A stretch of 64,000 nt of DNA from NCBI RefSeq assembly GCF_030272615.1, contig NC_081405.1, positions 474,875,508 through 474,939,507 on the forward strand, read 5' to 3'. How positions within the stretch are numbered: position 1 is the first letter of the stretch; each line of letters opens with the position of its first letter. This document shows, piece after piece, positions 54,248 through 64,000 of this stretch. The DNA is from Cryptomeria japonica. Its lineage: Eukaryota > Streptophyta > Pinopsida > Cupressales > Cupressaceae. The position numbers and the translations under genes are program-made. The notes below the pieces were generated by a model that was not told the origin of the DNA, made no database searches, and saw nothing but the letters and a program-made list of their open reading frames with translations.

Positions 54248-54491
54248 AATAGCACAACATTCAGATGCAAGCATTTGTTACATAAAAGCCAATAGTACAA
54301 CATTCAGATGAAGGCATTTGTTACATAAAAGTTTTTTATGGTCTGTGCTAGAGCTAACAGGCTATTAAGCTGTAAAGATATGCTAGGGACCCCAAAAAAC
54401 AAATTTTCTCGCTTTGCATTTACAGGCTATTAGAGGCTGTAAAGATATGCTAGGGACCCCAAGAAACACATTTTCTCACTTTGCACTTACA
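54248..54491. repeat. Two short tandem duplications near exon 2
   Basis: A ~42-bp unit (AACATTCAGATG(C/A)A(A/G)GCATTTGTTACATAAAAG) is duplicated at 54248-54331. A ~65-bp unit (GCTGTAAAGATATGCTAGGG...) is duplicated at 54360-54491. Both are intronic. Confidence 0.9.
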
Positions 54492-54632
54492 ACATACGGC
54501 TAAGAGAACCAAAATAAAGAGGACATTCTAAAGTAAATCAAGGTTGCACCAAAAAAGCATGTGTAATACAGGTTCTGAACAGATTTAAGTGAATTGAAAA
54601 AGATAAACATGTTATAATTCCAGGATGCTTAC

Positions 54633-54747
54633 AAGTTTCAGGATCTTCAGCACAACCACAAATTCCGGTAGTCCAAGGTTCATCTGCTGGTGGCTCGTAA
54701 CTTTCAGGAAGAGGCTGGCCACACTCTCGACATGTATGTGTGGCTAA
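54633..54747 (-). CDS. CNR6: PLAC8 / cell number regulator 6-like protein, exon 2
   Basis: 115 bp encoding LATHTCRECGQPLPESYEPP and then ADEPWTTGICGCAEDPET plus the first base of a Cys codon. It is the conserved CNR6 block with C..CGQPLPESYE.PADEPWTTGI.GC. Acceptor TTTGATCAG at 54748 and donor ACTT|GTAAGC. It joins exon 1 in phase 0 and exon 3 in phase 1. This short exon is separated from exon 3 by 22.6 kb. Confidence 0.93.
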
Positions 54748-56268
54748 CTGATCAAAAGCAAAAATCAGCAGTTCAGTTTTATCATTTTCTTGCAGCAATA
54801 AGAACAGGAAACCAATACAAGTAATCACATAACTTCCTTGAAATGCAAATTACTCGAGAATTGGACATGAAATTTAGTTTCAGAAAACCAAGCCCCATCC
54901 AAATGAGTATTTAATACACAATGGGCATATAAAACCATAAACTAAGCTCCCAAACGCTGATCAAATTTTATTTGAACCCCATGAAAAAAACTGCAGCCAT
55001 GTTCAATTAAACCTGTAGTGTAACAAGCATACAATTGCATACAATAACATAGCAAAGAACAAAAAATGAAGTGCAACAGATCCGAAGCTAAGCAGGGTAT
55101 GGAAACAGTATGCAGGTTTACTACTGGAAAACTGTGAAACAATTGAATGCCTCTCAATATTCCAACATCCTTTGCTGCTCTTTTTGAGACCATGCATCAG
55201 AAGCCCACTAAATCCTCAATTATATATCTCCAGTATTTAGAATCACAAAAAACATAATTAAACGTGTTCAAGGAAGCATGGAAGGCATAGAATATGAAAA
55301 ATGAGAATAAAGCAAGCAAAGACGAATGCTTCAAAAGCAATGTTAAAGATGAGAAGGTCAACAAATTGCCTGGCAAAAAAACTCCTAATGAATGAAAACT
55401 TTTTTTATTTTGAAATCTTAAGGCTTCAGTCTCAAATGCTATAACACGCTTGTTAAGATAGCCGCATTTAAAACCTGGCAGCAGAGAAATTTTCCAGCAG
55501 GGGATACCCACTGGTTTATGAAATCCAGGCCATTACTGTAAACCAACATTTTCAGTGTAATTGCAGGAAGAATCTGCCCAGCCTTGATGCTCAATAGCCA
55601 TTCTCATCTCTAGTGACCCCGCAAGAGTTTTAACCCAATTTGACACACTCGGAAATAATGGCAGTAACATGAATAACAAACAAGTCCAATAACTTTGTAC
55701 GTTAATTGACTGAATCCAATTGCATTAAGAAACACCCATTTTCAATCCTCCTGTTCGACCAAAAGGAGGCAACTACAATTTGTATGGCAAACAAGGGAAA
55801 CTATACGAAAAAATGACCAGCAGTAGCGTTGCATGCTCATTGTAACAAGGGCATATGATAGGTACCAGTTATCAGGCATGCCCACTTTCCTTGTTCAAGT
55901 TAGTTTTTAGCTTGTACTATTAAGTCAGTGGGTAGAATTAAGTACCATCATTGATTTAGAACCCAAACCTAATGGAAAACCTAATCCGTGGAAGGGCCAA
56001 TTGCATCCTCAACCTTAACATAATTTGCACGATATATCTACTTCATCACATGCACAAAACTTGATTTCAACCCCAACTGATTCGCACAGCGAATTTTATG
56101 ACCGATACTTGAAATTCTTTTAATACGTACTAAATGCAAATTTGTTCCTTGAACAACGAATTTTCTCGAAATTGTATTACAGGCATCCACAAAAATAAGC
56201 CCATATAAACCCAACAAATAAAAAATCTCAGACATGTAATAGATAAGCGGTTTGAAAAGTAAAACAAC
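54748..56268 (-). other. Intron 1 of the PLAC8 gene
   Basis: 1521 bp, donor CAG|GTTGTT and acceptor GATCAG. No recognisable gene or mobile element inside; the open frames lack domains. Confidence 0.85.
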
Positions 56269-56379
56269 CTGTGGAACATGTACAGGCTGATTAAGTTCTC
56301 CAGGGTGTATGTCCTCTACTTGGGTATCCCGTTCCTTTGTTAATTTCACATAACGTGATACATTGTTGTTTTCCGTCAT
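56269..56379 (-). CDS. CNR6: PLAC8 / cell number regulator 6-like protein, exon 1
   Basis: ATG at 56379 begins MTENNNVSRYVKLTKERDTQ and then VEDIHPGELNQPVHVPQ (37 codons), the N-terminus typical of CNR6-type PLAC8 proteins ('SRYVKLT...EDI.PGELNQPI.VPQL'). I chose this ATG because the conserved block begins seven residues later; the longer upstream frame has no similarity. The donor is CAG|GTTGTT. Confidence 0.92.
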
Positions 56380-56690
56380 TGCTACCTCTCTGTTCTTGTT
56401 GACAACTTGTCTGATGTACAGTGTGGATCCTCCTTTCAGAGTGGGGTTTTGCACTGTTTCAGAGAGCACCGGCGCGTAAAGGATTCTCAAACCTAGTTAT
56501 TATGTTGGGTTTGTAAATTTCCGCTTCGGAAGGTCTTATTCCTTTAATTTTTGTCATTAAACGGCAGAGAAGTGGACAATTTTGTCAAGTGCACGTTGTC
56601 AGTGAGTAAAGCGATTTTTTCCATTCAAATCGTTCTGTTTCTATTATATCGGCACTTCCGCTATATACCTAGATAGAGCTGTGGCATAAT
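56380..56690 (-). promoter_or_regulatory. Presumed 5' UTR and promoter of the PLAC8 gene
   Basis: The region upstream of the ATG. A TATATAG sits on the minus strand at about 56666-56660, 285 bp from the ATG. It is the only TATA-like site I see before the LINE remnant further upstream. Weak support. Confidence 0.3.
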
Positions 56691-57175
56691 TTTAAACAAT
56701 TTGAGTGAAGCGGGTTCAAGTTATATAGAAGGAAGAGTACATGGATGAAAAAAAATTCAAAGAAAGCATGTGGGTAGGTCAGTTGGGGAGGAAAAAAGAA
56801 TACTATATCAAACACTTTAATCCTACACATGATCATACACAAAAGAATTACATAGGAATGGATATAAAGTGAAAGGCAAAAATGATAATTACTCAAATAA
56901 GAACTAGCTCACATCAACTTAGATGTGAAACTAGGAGATGGATGATACCCAAAGAGGAATGGGAAGATAGGTGGTGTAGATATTGCACGCAAGGGGTGGT
57001 GGAGACTGAGTGGCATTACATCATGGAGTGCCTAGCCTACAGTGACATCTGGAGTAAGTATGTTGACACACTAAATGTGAACACCTTAAGTAGCTTATTT
57101 GATGAAGAAAAGATACCAAGAGTTGCAGATTTCTTAATCAAGTTACATTGTTTGGCTTCGTGGGCACGCTTGTAA
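56690..57175 (+). pseudogene. LINE RT C-terminal zinc-finger fragment
   Basis: ATG-open stretch 56882-57175 encodes QIRTSSHQLRCETRRWMIPK and then WCRYCTQGVVETEWHYIMEC, the C-terminal CxxC...H...C module that follows RT in many LINEs ('LR..SH.L..E.GRW......R.C..C....VE.E.H...EC'). The part from 56690 to 56882 may be its degraded upstream end. No RT palm is present, so this is a fragment. Confidence 0.65.
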
Positions 57176-57179
57176 TTTG

Positions 57180-58116
57180 ACGGTGTATATGCCCGTTTTT
57201 TCACTTTTGAACCATATATCATAGCTAAAAAATTTATTAGATCGTACTTGCCATAATTTATTATAAGTAATATAGTTAAAATTTATATTATTTTATAATA
57301 TTTATTATAAAAAATTTAATTTATTTAGAATGTTATAAAATGGTAGGATATAATTGTTTCTAATTTTTTAAATATTTAAATATAATTTTTTAGAGTAATA
57401 TTCTATTTTCTTATATGAATTAAAAAATCTAGTCAATTTAATTTTAAATATTTTTAATAAAATTGTCTTGTTAGTACTTGTCATAGGCAATACTATTGCA
57501 AGCTCAATCAATCAATTAGTTTGCACCAATCAAAAGTGATTATTATTTTATAGTTTTTTTAAGAATTTCTTTATATATAATAATTAAATATCTATTTTAA
57601 CTAATTTTTTTAATTTTTTATTGATAATTTGTAAATAAAGTAATATTTCTCTGTAAATATATACAAATTTTAATATTTTTTATTTTATTTTTAAAAACAT
57701 AGGTAATAAAATCAATTAACTATTGTATAGGGATTTTTTATTTTAATTTTTTAAATAAAACAAAAATTTAAATAACTTCTTAAACTATTCCACTACAAGA
57801 ATTACACAACAAATATATCTATTTAAAAAAATAAACCCAAGTAAGTATCTTTTATAATTTTAATTTTATATAAATTTTTTTTCGGAAATCATTTTACTTT
57901 TTATTAATATTTTATAATTTTATATAATTTTTTTTCAGAAATCATTTTACTTTTTATTAATACTTTTTGAAAATCATAATTTTATTTTTAATTGTTTTAA
58001 TATATACAATATATTTGTATAACATTTAATCACAAATTTAAATAATTTTCATTTAGTCATTAAAAAATACCTATTTTCACTTTATTATTTATATTATATA
58101 ATTTTATAATTATTAA
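57180..58116. other. Extremely AT-rich spacer
   Basis: About 930 bp of A/T runs with no coding frame, LTR or RNA gene. An imperfect duplication of AATTTTTTTTC(G/A)GAAATCATTTTACTTTTTATTAATA occurs at about 57874 and 57924. Confidence 0.8.
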
Positions 58117-58132
58117 TAGTTATTTTATTAAG
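58117..58132 (+). repeat. LINE target site duplication, left
   Basis: TAGTTATTTTATTAAG, 15 of 16 bases identical to TAGTTAATTTATTAAG at 59961-59976. Confidence 0.85.
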
Positions 58133-58194
58133 GGCCTGCTAATGGGCTTTTGAGGGCTTATCCTCCTAGGGTTGGTGATAAAAGTCATGTATAG

Positions 58195-58665
58195 ATGTCG
58201 CCAGATAGGGGATGGATCAAGATCAACTTTGACGGGGCATCCAGGGGGAATCCTGGGATCTCCTGTGCAGGGGTCATAGCTCGAGATGAGAAAGGTAGTA
58301 TTTTAGCACTTGGAGCAAAGAGATTGGTGGATGGCACTAACAATGAAGCTGAGTGTCGAGCGGCAATTGAAGCAATTCTTATGGTGAAAAAATTGGAGGT
58401 AAAAAAACTAAACCTTGAAGGGGACTCTCAGCTAGTGGTGAATGGCATCGTTAGGGGTAGGATGGAGGCTTGGCACCTGGATAAACATATTAGAAGAATA
58501 AATGACCTCCTGAATGGGTTTGAGGATTTTAAAGTATCGCATGTTCTAAGGGAAGTGAATGTCGAAGGTGATGTGCTCTCGAACGTAGGTGCAAATGGTT
58601 CCTTGGCTGAACATTTTAATTTCTTTGAAGACTTAAGGGATCTGGATCCCTTAGAAATTGTATGA
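58195..58665 (+). pseudogene. LINE C-terminal RNase H domain
   Basis: Reads DRGWIKINFDGASRGNPGIS, then GTNNEAECRAAIEAI, LNLEGDSQLVVNGIVRG and VSHVLREVNVEGDVLSNVGA. This is the plant RVT_3 type RNase H with the acidic D-E-D-D positions in place (FDGASRGNPG, NNEAE, EGDS, GD in the last helix). A stop directly upstream (GDKSHV*) and the 5' truncation mean it is part of a dead ORF2, although this 157-codon piece is intact. Confidence 0.9.
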
Positions 58666-58868
58666 AGGTGCTTTGAGTATCAAAGAGGAACCCAAGAAGT
58701 TGTGATGAGCTATGGGTGAACCATTTTAGATATGCATGTTGAGGGGTGGGGATGGCTCACGTGGTTTGAGTTCACCGCGATGGCAGCAAGTTGCGAAATG
58801 GCGACATAGGTGCAATGATGATAGTGAATGGAACTTTGGATTGTTGGTGATGTGTGGTGTGAGGTGGT

Positions 58869-59726
58869 GTGTGCGATGAAATAAATGGATGGGGTGGCAG
58901 CAGGTTGTGTCATTGTGGTCCTCGTTTTCTTTTTAGCACTGCGTGGAGGATTGCAATTTCTCTTGTGAGCGCTATGTTTTGGCTATGTGGCAGGGGAACG
59001 ATGGAAGCAAATTTCTCGTTGCTCACACTAGGCCAAATGTCTGCCTTTCGAGGCACTATTTCAAGCCATCATTTGAAGAATGTTTTTAGGGTGGATGAGG
59101 AAGAATTTTGGAGGGTTGTTCACTTGATGTTTGGGGACGAATTTCTGGACACTGACTGTCGCCCGCGAACTAATTGGGATGTATCATCCCTATTTGTGGC
59201 TCTGGCGCTGATGGTGGGAAGTTCAAGGGAGGAGGTGTCGCAGGTGGCGTCTCTAGTGTTGAGACCAAAATGGTCGGGTGGTCTGGCGGAGGTGGTGGAA
59301 TGTGCAGAGATTGGTGTGGGTTTAAGAATGGAGCAAGGGTCGTGGAGGCGCTTAGGTGGGCGGAATGATGCAATGCAGCCTCTGGTGGTGTGGTCGGCCT
59401 CTCACTTGGTTGAAACCCAATTGGAGGATGCAAGGAAAGGGTGGAGGGAACTGCTGGACTTTGTGCGAAAGAAGGGACCGACAAAGCAGGCAAAACTGCA
59501 CAGCAAGCAGAACCTGGTGAAGTCGCAGGCTCGGATTGGTGAAGATGGGCGGCCATTGGTGTGTCACCAAATCCCGCAAAAGAGTGTGAAGATCGTGGAT
59601 CGCAATGAGTTCCAAGGAGGATGGTCGGGAACCACGACAAGTGTTGGGATGGCACAGCCCAATGCAGGACCCAATCATGCCATCCCCAATTTCTCTAGGG
59701 AGGAGGCCCTTGGTTGGTTCCGGTAG
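58869..59726 (+). CDS. Open frame in the GC-rich LINE tail, unrecognised
   Basis: 285 open codons with no ATG at its start (it opens GTG; the first good ATG near 59001 starts MEANFSLLTLGQMSAF). It includes FRVDEEEFWRVVHLMFGDEF and GWRELLDFVRKKGPTKQAK. I find no known domain. It lies downstream of the RNase H in the 3' tail and is clearly GC-richer than its surroundings. It may be chance in a GC-rich tail or a captured sequence. Confidence 0.3.
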   Translation: MCDEINGWGGSRLCHCGPRFLFSTAWRIAISLVSAMFWLCGRGTMEANFSLLTLGQMSAFRGTISSHHLKNVFRVDEEEFWRVVHLMFGDEFLDTDCRPRTNWDVSSLFVALALMVGSSREEVSQVASLVLRPKWSGGLAEVVECAEIGVGLRMEQGSWRRLGGRNDAMQPLVVWSASHLVETQLEDARKGWRELLDFVRKKGPTKQAKLHSKQNLVKSQARIGEDGRPLVCHQIPQKSVKIVDRNEFQGGWSGTTTSVGMAQPNAGPNHAIPNFSREEALGWFR

Positions 59727-59960
59727 GTTGGTTTCCTTATTTGGTCATCGGTTTTTTGGGTGGTTTTTCCCTATTGTAAGGAATGTAACCTTAATGGTAG
59801 GCATAGCTGGTGTGGTTTCTATCTCGGGTTTCATTTTAATTTTGTAGGGGCGAGACCCCATATAGTCTTAAGATAGTGGAACGCTACAGAGCAGATGAAG
59901 GCATGTATTTTTCCTTTCAAGCAATATAAATATTAAACCTGCTACTGATCAAAAAAAAAA

Positions 59961-59976
59961 TAGTTAATTTATTAAG
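59961..59976 (+). repeat. LINE target site duplication, right
   Basis: TAGTTAATTTATTAAG immediately after the A10 tail. Confidence 0.85.
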
Positions 59977-61092
59977 ATAAATTATAATTAATATTACATA
60001 GATATAATTAAAATAAAATATAATCTTAAACTAATAATTATGTTTAAGATTAACTTAATTATAATTATGTAGATTTTATAATTAAATTAAGATTATATTC
60101 TTAAGAAAAGTGTATATTTTCATGATAATGTTTATATTATATTTTTTTTATGGGTAATATAGTATTTTTATTAATACTTAAATTTCATTTTTTTAAAAGT
60201 ATTCATAAGTTTGTAATTGTAAAATTCAAAGGACTACAAACACTAACTACCCCTCCATACACTAAACCACCACATTAGTATCTAACAGATTGCAACATTC
60301 CCCATATCTATTGGCTTCTATATTCATAAATACATGAAAGATATCCCAAGGCCATTACTACACTTGACTATTCATACAAAATTATAAAATGTCAACAAAA
60401 TTGGAGAAACGTATATATAACACCATCTCATTCTAGTCTCCACTCACGGAGTTAATCTTTCAAAGCCTCCAGCCAATATGGGCTTCAACTTTCCTTTCCT
60501 CCATATCACTCGAGTCACTCCACCAAATGAAAAGTTGAAGTGGTCGATTTTGATCTCCAATTTTCAACCAATCACCCTTTGATGCCATGAGACCTTCACT
60601 CAGACACGCCCACTCTATAATTAGCATCAAACCAAAAGTTAACTCCTCATTCACACATTCCTTTAGGACCCACTAAACATCATCCTTGCTTCCCAGCTCC
60701 AACCCCCATGCCACAAACAGTAAAATAACATCGATATTAGTTCAATATTAGTGCTTTGTTCTCATAAATTATTCCCCAAATAGGATGTCCAAAATTTGCA
60801 TAAAGGATCATCATGCTTGGAAATGCTCTGGAGTCTCTTCTCCAAGATTCAACCCAAAAATACTAATTGTTGCTTGGTAATAACTTGGGTAAAATTCACC
60901 TCCATCCTAGAACTCTTCGTCACCAACCCTCTGCATGCTACCTTACACTAATTTCAAATAGTTGTGATAAAAATGACCAACATGCCTTTAAAACAAAATG
61001 TTTGTCCTCTCGCATTTAAACTACACACATTTTTGTTATGGTTACTATAGTTGGTGGTGTACAACCCATCACTATTAATCAAATTGGATCTC
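59977..61092. other. AT-rich DNA, probable 3' tail of the minus-strand LINE
   Basis: The left part (59977-60230) is AT-rich spacer. From about 60400 to 61090 the minus strand lies downstream of the RNase H remnant at 61610-61093 and may be its 3' tail; no polyA was identified. The frame 60654-60460 has no domain. Confidence 0.35.
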
Positions 61093-61610
61093 TCATAGAT
61101 CCTCCCAATAAAATTTTGTTTGCTCCTCCACTAATGACAACGCCCACTTCGACAACCTGTCTACCACCATATTTTCATTTCTCAACACATGAGTAATTTT
61201 AAAAGCCTTAAAAGTTTTTAAAAGTTCTCTTATAATTTTAACATATTTATTTAATTTCCACATTGGAATTTCACCCCTAACAATGGCATTGATAACAATT
61301 AGAGAATTTCCCTCCAAATGCAGTTGTGATACTGATAATTCCTTGGCCATCTTGATTGCTAATAAAGTCACTTGCATTTTGACTTCATCGTTTGTACCTT
61401 CCTTCAATCTTTTTGCTCCTATTGCCAAAATATTTATGTTTCAATCTCTTGCCACAAAGCCTACACCTAAAGGACCCAAATTCCCTCTTGACACCATGTC
61501 AAAGATGACTTTCACTCATCCTACATCCAATTTCATCCAATCGACAACTTTCTTCCTGTTGGAATCCAAGTCAACCTCGAGAGGCCCATTAATAGGCCAA
61601 TTTTTTTATT
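61093..61610 (-). pseudogene. LINE RNase H remnant, minus strand
   Basis: The minus strand reads VIFDMVSRGNLGPLGVGFVA (for FDGASRGNPG..), then LAIGAKRLKEGTNDEVKMQ, LHLEGNSLIVINAIVRGEIP and ITHVLRNENMVVDRLSKWAL. It is the same plant LINE RNase H as at 58195-58665. Three catalytic positions are altered (DG to DM, EAE to EVK, EGDS to EGNS) and there is a stop upstream, so it is dead. Confidence 0.85.
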
Positions 61611-61689
61611 ATACTATAATTATTATTATTCTATTGAAGTGAGAGTTATAATTAATATTACAAAAATATAATTAAAATAATAAATTTTA

Positions 61690-63922
61690 TTTGGTAATGA
61701 CACGGCTAGGTGGGATGAACTCCAGGTTTGCAGGACGTTTCAACGCGAGAAGTTTTTCAAACAAAAAATCTCACAAACGGCAAAATTACAGGGGCCCAGA
61801 GCATCTTCGTGGTTTTAGAAATCAAGGGCAAAGGTAAGGTGTTGGATTTGGTGCAAGGGACCATATCTCTTTTCCCAATAATATTCCACTAAAAGATCAA
61901 TAGAAGTTTGATGGTAGATTTCGTAGAGATTTGATTATAGATTTGACAATGGTCAACATGTTTCATTCCCGAATTTAACATTCTTCTTCATGCCTCGTGG
62001 TCTCGTGAAGGAAATAGAAAGGAGGGACGTTCTTTCGGCTTCTCCAAAAGCTTGCTTTCATTCCCCAACAACATTCCTTTGCACTCACAAAGGTTTGTTT
62101 CCAATGCTCATTATTCTCAGTCAAACTACAGATTGCTCCCCCACCAACCTCACTATTTCGAAACCCCTCAAATCAAGCAAGAGTGAGGGTTTTAGGTATG
62201 GTCCAAATCTTGACCCAAAAAAGCTAAAGTTTTTGGACTCTTTATTTTTTTTGCACCAAAAATAGAAAAAAAAAGCCTGGGTGAAAAATAAGTCATTGCA
62301 GAGGTTGCAAAATGGTGACTCTTCGCCTCCCTCCAAGGTAGCTCATTCAAAATATTCTCATCAAATGATCTTCTTGACGCACAAGTTGGGGACCTTTGAG
62401 AAAGGGCTCTGATAGGTAAGTTCTGGAGCCATTCATATGATTCCTCATCCATTAAAATGTAGGCTCAATCTAATTGGCAAGGGGTTTTGGAAGTTTTCAA
62501 TATTGACAATGGATCTAGTTATTTTACTGTGACCTTTTCCTCCAAAACTTTATGTGACAAAGCTCATAAGTTCAAGGGTTGGTTCTGTTTAAGGGTTTCA
62601 GGCTATTCACTGTCCTGTGGATCCCAAACTTTGACCCTTATCAATCTGTCATGCAATATGCCCCTTTTTGGGTTTATTTTCTTATGATTCCTTTGGAGAA
62701 TAGGGATTTAGATCTATTTCAGTTGATTGCGAATTAGGTTGGCATTTTCGTCAAACATGATCTTATTCCTTTCGAAATCCTTGATCACCTGTTGAGGGTG
62801 TGCATTCTACTCAACTTATCTAAGCCTTTTCCTTTGCACATTGAAATATCTTCCAATGCTAGGACCTTGAAAACATTACAAAAAATTATGGTTCAGGAAT
62901 CATTTACAATTAATAACTTCAACAATTCTTTGGGTCATTTTTCTTCGGCGTGTCAACCACAACAGGGGGCCAAAGTCAGAGTTTGTGTTGATCACTCATC
63001 AAATCCACAACTATGTTGTTATTATAGCTCATTCAATGGGTCGAATGTCCCTGTCCCTCCTCCCCAAGAGTCAATCTCAACTCAAGTGTTTGGTTCTATG
63101 GTTCTTTCTTGTGCTTCTTCTTTTTAGAGCTAGATTAAGGATGTTTTGGATTGTTTCCAACTCCAACATTTCTTGTTTTGGTTGGAGGACAAGTTAACTA
63201 AAAGTTGGCTGGCTATAGGCTTTTTGATGCAAGCTAAGGCTTCTGGCCTTTTCTCTAAACTATTGCTATTGAACTTAACACCCTCCCATTCTGAAGTTCT
63301 CTCAATCATAAATATTTCCTAGATCGATTTAAAATGCCTTTCTTGGTTGGTGATTATGATAATCTCATTGAGATTCTGATGTTAAAAGTCTATGATGAAT
63401 TTATTGAACAAGAAGTTGATATTGTTTTTCCTCCTTCAAGTGGTACGAAGTTTTAGCATCTTTTTTCCCCAGTTTTAATGCCTACCCTGCTAATGATTAC
63501 CCCTATTATATTGGAAAGGTCTTTGGTATTTCCTCTGCAGCATGCCTTTGATCCTTCAAACCATCAAGTTTTTTGTCAAAGTGTTTTAAATGATTCCCCT
63601 TCCATGCTAAAATCTAATATAGAGGAGATTGTCTCACTGACACAGATTCTTGACACAAACTCACCTTCAAACCAATTCTCCATTGATAATGATATCCTTT
63701 CCTATTTGGATTTTTCGGATGATACCCCTCAGCGGTCTTCCATCCATCAAACAAGGTCTAAAAGGGAGATTATTTTGGTTAAGCCCAAGAGGAAAGTGGC
63801 CAGGCCTCCAAAGAGGAAAAGATCTTATTTAAGAAAATATCTAAGGAAGTAAAAGTTGGCCTGCAATCAACCCTGGATGATAAATTTTTCCCATGGAGAG
63901 AGAATAGCTATTCGGGCCAGAT
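61690..63922 (+). pseudogene. LINE ORF1 (decayed), right-edge element
   Basis: Plus-strand pieces follow the order of a plant L1 ORF1. VFNIDNGSSYFTVTFSSKTL appears at 62487 (DUF4283 start 'V....NGFF...F'). A broken middle at 62700-63000 includes LLRVCILLNLSKPFP and FSSACQPQQGAKV (knuckle region). The last open stretch, 63478-63852, carries HQTRSKREIILVKPKRKVAR and PPKRKRSYLRKYLRK, a basic C-terminus. An ORF2 start follows 70 bp later. The 5' edge is not resolved. Confidence 0.65.
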
Positions 63923-64000
63923 ATGATAATTATTACTTGGAATGCTAGGAGAATTAACGCTCCTAATAAGAGACGCCTGATCAAATCTCAAATCGAGAGT
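63923..64000 (+). CDS. LINE ORF2 endonuclease start (cut by window edge)
   Basis: ATG at 63923 opens MIIITWNARRINAPNKRRLI and KSQIES, the invariant N-terminus of plant L1 ORF2 ('M.I..WN.RG.N.P.KR..I......'), where the Asn of WN is part of the APE-type endonuclease active site. The conserved Gly after Arg is Arg here. It continues past the window, so integrity cannot be judged. Confidence 0.85.
   Translation, partial: MIIITWNARRINAPNKRRLIKSQIES

Larger units (their letters stand above)
32057..54632 (-). other. Giant intron 2 (22,576 bp) of the PLAC8 gene
   Basis: Bounded by donor ACTT|GTAAGC at 54632 and acceptor GTTCCAG at 32057, which keep the reading frame (phase 1, Cys codon). It contains a Copia-like remnant (about 33100-34813), a fragmented minus-strand Copia, a 7.6-kb probable solo LTR and an 8.8-kb chromovirus with further insertions. 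The interval 32057-33100 is AT-rich with nothing recognised. Confidence 0.85.
58133..59960 (+). mobile_element. 5'-truncated LINE (RNase H and 3' tail)
   Basis: Bounded by 16-bp near-identical target duplications and ending in A10 (59951-59960). It retains only the C-terminal RNase H of ORF2 plus a GC-rich ~1.3-kb tail. The 5' truncation and A-tail are normal results of target-primed reverse transcription. Confidence 0.9.

Noticed and set aside
58195..58665. Stand-alone host RNase H gene
   Set aside because: It lies inside a LINE insertion bounded by target duplications and an A-tail; an upstream stop and truncation fit a LINE ORF2 remnant.
59170..59655. 161-codon minus-strand Pro/Ser/His-rich ORF
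   Set aside because: Shadow of the GC-rich LINE tail opposite the 58869-59726 frame, low complexity, no motif.

Overview
The window is nuclear DNA of a seed plant with a large, repeat-rich genome, most plausibly a gymnosperm (conifer). That call is an inference from very long introns, deeply nested LTR retrotransposons, Tat/OTA-like Gypsy elements with a plant mobile domain ORF, and plant L1-type LINEs. I cannot name the species. Only one ordinary host gene is evident.

Host gene: a four-exon PLAC8-family gene of the cell number regulator 6 (CNR6) type lies on the minus strand. Its exons are 56379-56269, 54747-54633, 32056-31791 and 30809-30588. All splice junctions are GT-AG and keep the frame, giving a 237-residue protein. 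Intron 2 is 22,576 bp and is mostly nested transposons.

1-19.6 kb: a decayed Gypsy gag-protease copy on the minus strand ends at an LTR near 4534. A second decayed Gypsy on the plus strand (RNase H-like, RT, RNase H, integrase) is split at integrase position 7806/19096 by a third element. That third element (7807-19095) keeps gag, protease and the integrase C-terminal tail but has lost RT, RNase H and the integrase core. It carries an antisense, intron-containing plant mobile domain gene before its 3' LTR.

19.6-30.5 kb: AT-rich DNA with a microsatellite, a decayed unrecognised ORF family, an ORF1-only LINE, and an LTR-like segment flanked by 134-bp direct repeats.

33-54 kb (inside intron 2): a Copia-like remnant with its 3' LTR; then an old minus-strand Copia split by two later insertions. 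One is a 7.6-kb TG...CA segment with GAACC target duplications (35208-42811), best read as a giant solo LTR. It contains an intact 1100-codon ORF and an array of hairpins spaced about 166 bp apart. The other is a complete but decayed chromovirus (43723-52555, target duplication CATAT), itself hit by a 1.7-kb insertion, a solo LTR and a tRNA-derived SINE.

56.7-64 kb: LINE remnants in both orientations. One is a 5'-truncated insertion with a 16-bp target duplication. Another starts ORF2 (endonuclease) at the right edge of the window.
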